Origin: Lysobacterales bacterium | GTDB lineage: Bacteria > Pseudomonadota > Gammaproteobacteria > Xanthomonadales > S139-57 | NCBI GenBank assembly: GCA_026993285.1 | Contig: JALWTZ010000147.1 | Coordinates: 1-7,419 of the forward strand | DNA: 7,419 bases | Direction of reading: 5' to 3' | In this document: piece by piece, positions 6,390 through 7,419 of the stretch | How the letters are laid out: each line of letters begins with the position of its first letter | How positions within the stretch are numbered: position 1 is the stretch's first letter | Translations under genes and position numbers: made by a program | The notes under the pieces: model-generated | Seen by the model: the letters and a program-made list of their open reading frames with translations, nothing else | Database searches by the model: none | What the model was told of the DNA's origin: nothing

Positions 6390-6429
6390 ACAGTAAATGG
6401 TAGCACATGCGCTATCAGTGCATACAGTG
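6387..6429 (-). promoter_or_regulatory. Possible operator repeats upstream of the PIN toxin gene
   Basis: On the - strand the octamer ACTGTATG occurs twice: at 6428-6421, and at 6394-6387 where it includes the toxin start codon. The upstream copy is part of CACTG-TATG-CACTG (6429-6416), a direct repeat. Repeats in the 67-base space between nadB and the toxin gene would suit autoregulation by the RHH antitoxin or the complex. No clear -35/-10 pair was identified, and the repeats may be chance. Confidence 0.25.
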
Positions 6430-6456
6430 TGGGTGGCCTGTTGCTGAAAAACCGGA

Positions 6457-7419
6457 TCAAAGAGACTGGGGACTGTCAGCGCGAAAATGCGCCCCAACGG
6501 AGTCAGTCCTTTCCAGCGCCGCCTGCAGAATACCGCGTGCCAGATGACAGGCGGCATGGTGTTCCGGCCGGTTGTCCAGTGCCATCAGGGTGGCCAGGCC
6601 GGCCTCCAGCCCCTGCGTATCCCGAATGATGCCGGCATGCTGCCAGAGCAGGGCACGCAGGCCGGCGGGTACGACGGGCCGGGTTGCGGGCAGGGTGGAT
6701 ATGGTGGTTGGGGTTGTTGCGGCGCTTTCCGCCAGTGCTGACTGCCCGGCGCGCCGGCCGAAAACCACCCCTTCCAGCAGTGAATTGGAGGCCAGCCGGT
6801 TGGCCCCGTGCACGCCGGTGCAGGCTACCTCGCCGCAGGCAAAGAGGCTGGGCAGGGTGGTGCGGCCATCCAGATCGGTGTGCAGGCCGCCCATGGTGTA
6901 ATGGGTGGCGGGGGTGACGGGAATGGGGTCGTGTAGCGGGTCGATGCCGGCCTGCGCCAGCCGCGCGTGAATCCCGGGAAAGCGTTGGCTGAAGCGCTCG
7001 CCGGGATGCTCGCTGGCATCGAGAAACACGCGATGGCCTGCCTGTAACTGCTTCCAGATACCCCGGCTGACGATATCCCGTGGCGCCAGCGCGCCCAGCG
7101 GATGTTGCTGGCGCATGAAGGCTTCGCCCTGTTCGTTGACCAGTTCGGCTCCCTCGCCACGCACCGCTTCGGAAATCAGCGGCAACGGGTCCTGCTCGCA
7201 CAACAGGCAGGTGGGATGGAACTGGACAAATTCCAGATGCCTGGCCTCGGCACCGGCCAGCATGGCCAGTGCCAGCCCCAGGCCGTTGGCCAGTGGTGAC
7301 ACGCTGGTACGGGCATACAGCCCGCCATAGCCACCGGTGGCCAGTATGGTGCTGCCGGCCTGGATGAACAATGGCGTGCCGTCGGGCTTGAGAAAATCGG
7401 CACCCAGCACGCGGCCGTT
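6457..7419 (-). CDS. nadB: L-aspartate oxidase NadB (5' partial, C-terminal portion)
   Basis: NadB is the cytoplasmic FAD enzyme that oxidises L-aspartate to iminoaspartate, which NadA converts to quinolinate for NAD biosynthesis. The last 320 codons are visible; the FAD-binding N-terminus lies beyond the right edge. Landmarks by fragment residue: ILATGGYGG at about 25-33, FQFHPTCLL near 65-73 with an active-site His68, SEAVRGEG, the APRDIVSR motif with Arg114, HYTMGG with His173, and GEVACTGVHGANRLASNSLLEG at about 196-217 with Arg208. These match residues that bind substrate in E. coli NadB. The GEVxxTGxHGANRxASNSLLE form separates it from succinate dehydrogenase and fumarate reductase flavoproteins. 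The C-terminal helical domain is somewhat short, ending soon after VGAHFRADSP, but this is common outside enterics. No terminator is visible between its stop and the toxin gene 67 bases downstream, so read-through is possible. Confidence 0.95.
   Translation of the reverse strand, partial: NGRVLGADFLKPDGTPLFIQAGSTILATGGYGGLYARTSVSPLANGLGLALAMLAGAEARHLEFVQFHPTCLLCEQDPLPLISEAVRGEGAELVNEQGEAFMRQQHPLGALAPRDIVSRGIWKQLQAGHRVFLDASEHPGERFSQRFPGIHARLAQAGIDPLHDPIPVTPATHYTMGGLHTDLDGRTTLPSLFACGEVACTGVHGANRLASNSLLEGVVFGRRAGQSALAESAATTPTTISTLPATRPVVPAGLRALLWQHAGIIRDTQGLEAGLATLMALDNRPEHHAACHLARGILQAALERTDSVGAHFRADSPQSL

Noticed and set aside
6390..6557. N-terminal extension of the PIN toxin to 6557
   Set aside because: The extra 56 residues overlap the nadB end in another frame, and PIN sequence begins immediately after the Met at 6389.

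Overview
The window reads as a chromosomal segment of a moderately GC-rich proteobacterium, most likely a gammaproteobacterium. The main reason is the form of the phosphate transporter: both permease subunits carry very large soluble regions beyond the core ABC permease fold, an architecture I associate with Pseudomonas, Marinobacter and related groups. The sequence alone does not fix a genus.

Layout. Positions 1-4862 hold the end of a high-affinity phosphate uptake operon on the + strand: pstC (5' end cut off by the window), pstA, pstB and phoU. pstC and pstA overlap by one base, pstA and pstB are 8 bases apart, and phoU follows after 67 bases. A hairpin with a T-run at 4886-4917 closes the operon. 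Positions 5021-5707 (+) encode a small exported protein made of 18-residue repeats, each with an Asn-Gly (once Ser-Gly), which predicts a beta-solenoid of unknown function. On the - strand follow a PIN-domain ribonuclease-like toxin (5967-6389) and a ribbon-helix-helix antitoxin (5741-5962). This tight two-gene unit is clearly more AT-rich than its neighbour and has the toxin gene first. The right end (6457-7419, - strand) is the C-terminal part of L-aspartate oxidase, nadB, whose start lies outside the window.

How the genes work together. PstC and PstA form the inner-membrane channel, PstB drives it with ATP, and PhoU is the cytoplasmic partner that links transporter state to the PhoR/PhoB phosphate response. 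The substrate-binding protein PstS and any Pho box would be upstream and are not seen. The solenoid gene, the toxin-antitoxin pair and nadB have no visible functional link to phosphate uptake. nadB (NAD biosynthesis) is the housekeeping flank, and the toxin-antitoxin pair looks like a later insertion.

No rRNA, tRNA, CRISPR array, insertion sequence or origin was seen, and no gene-free stretch exceeds 300 bases. The least ordinary items are the propeller-like region of PstC, the coiled-coil insertion of PstA, the Asn-Gly solenoid, and the reversed toxin-antitoxin unit.
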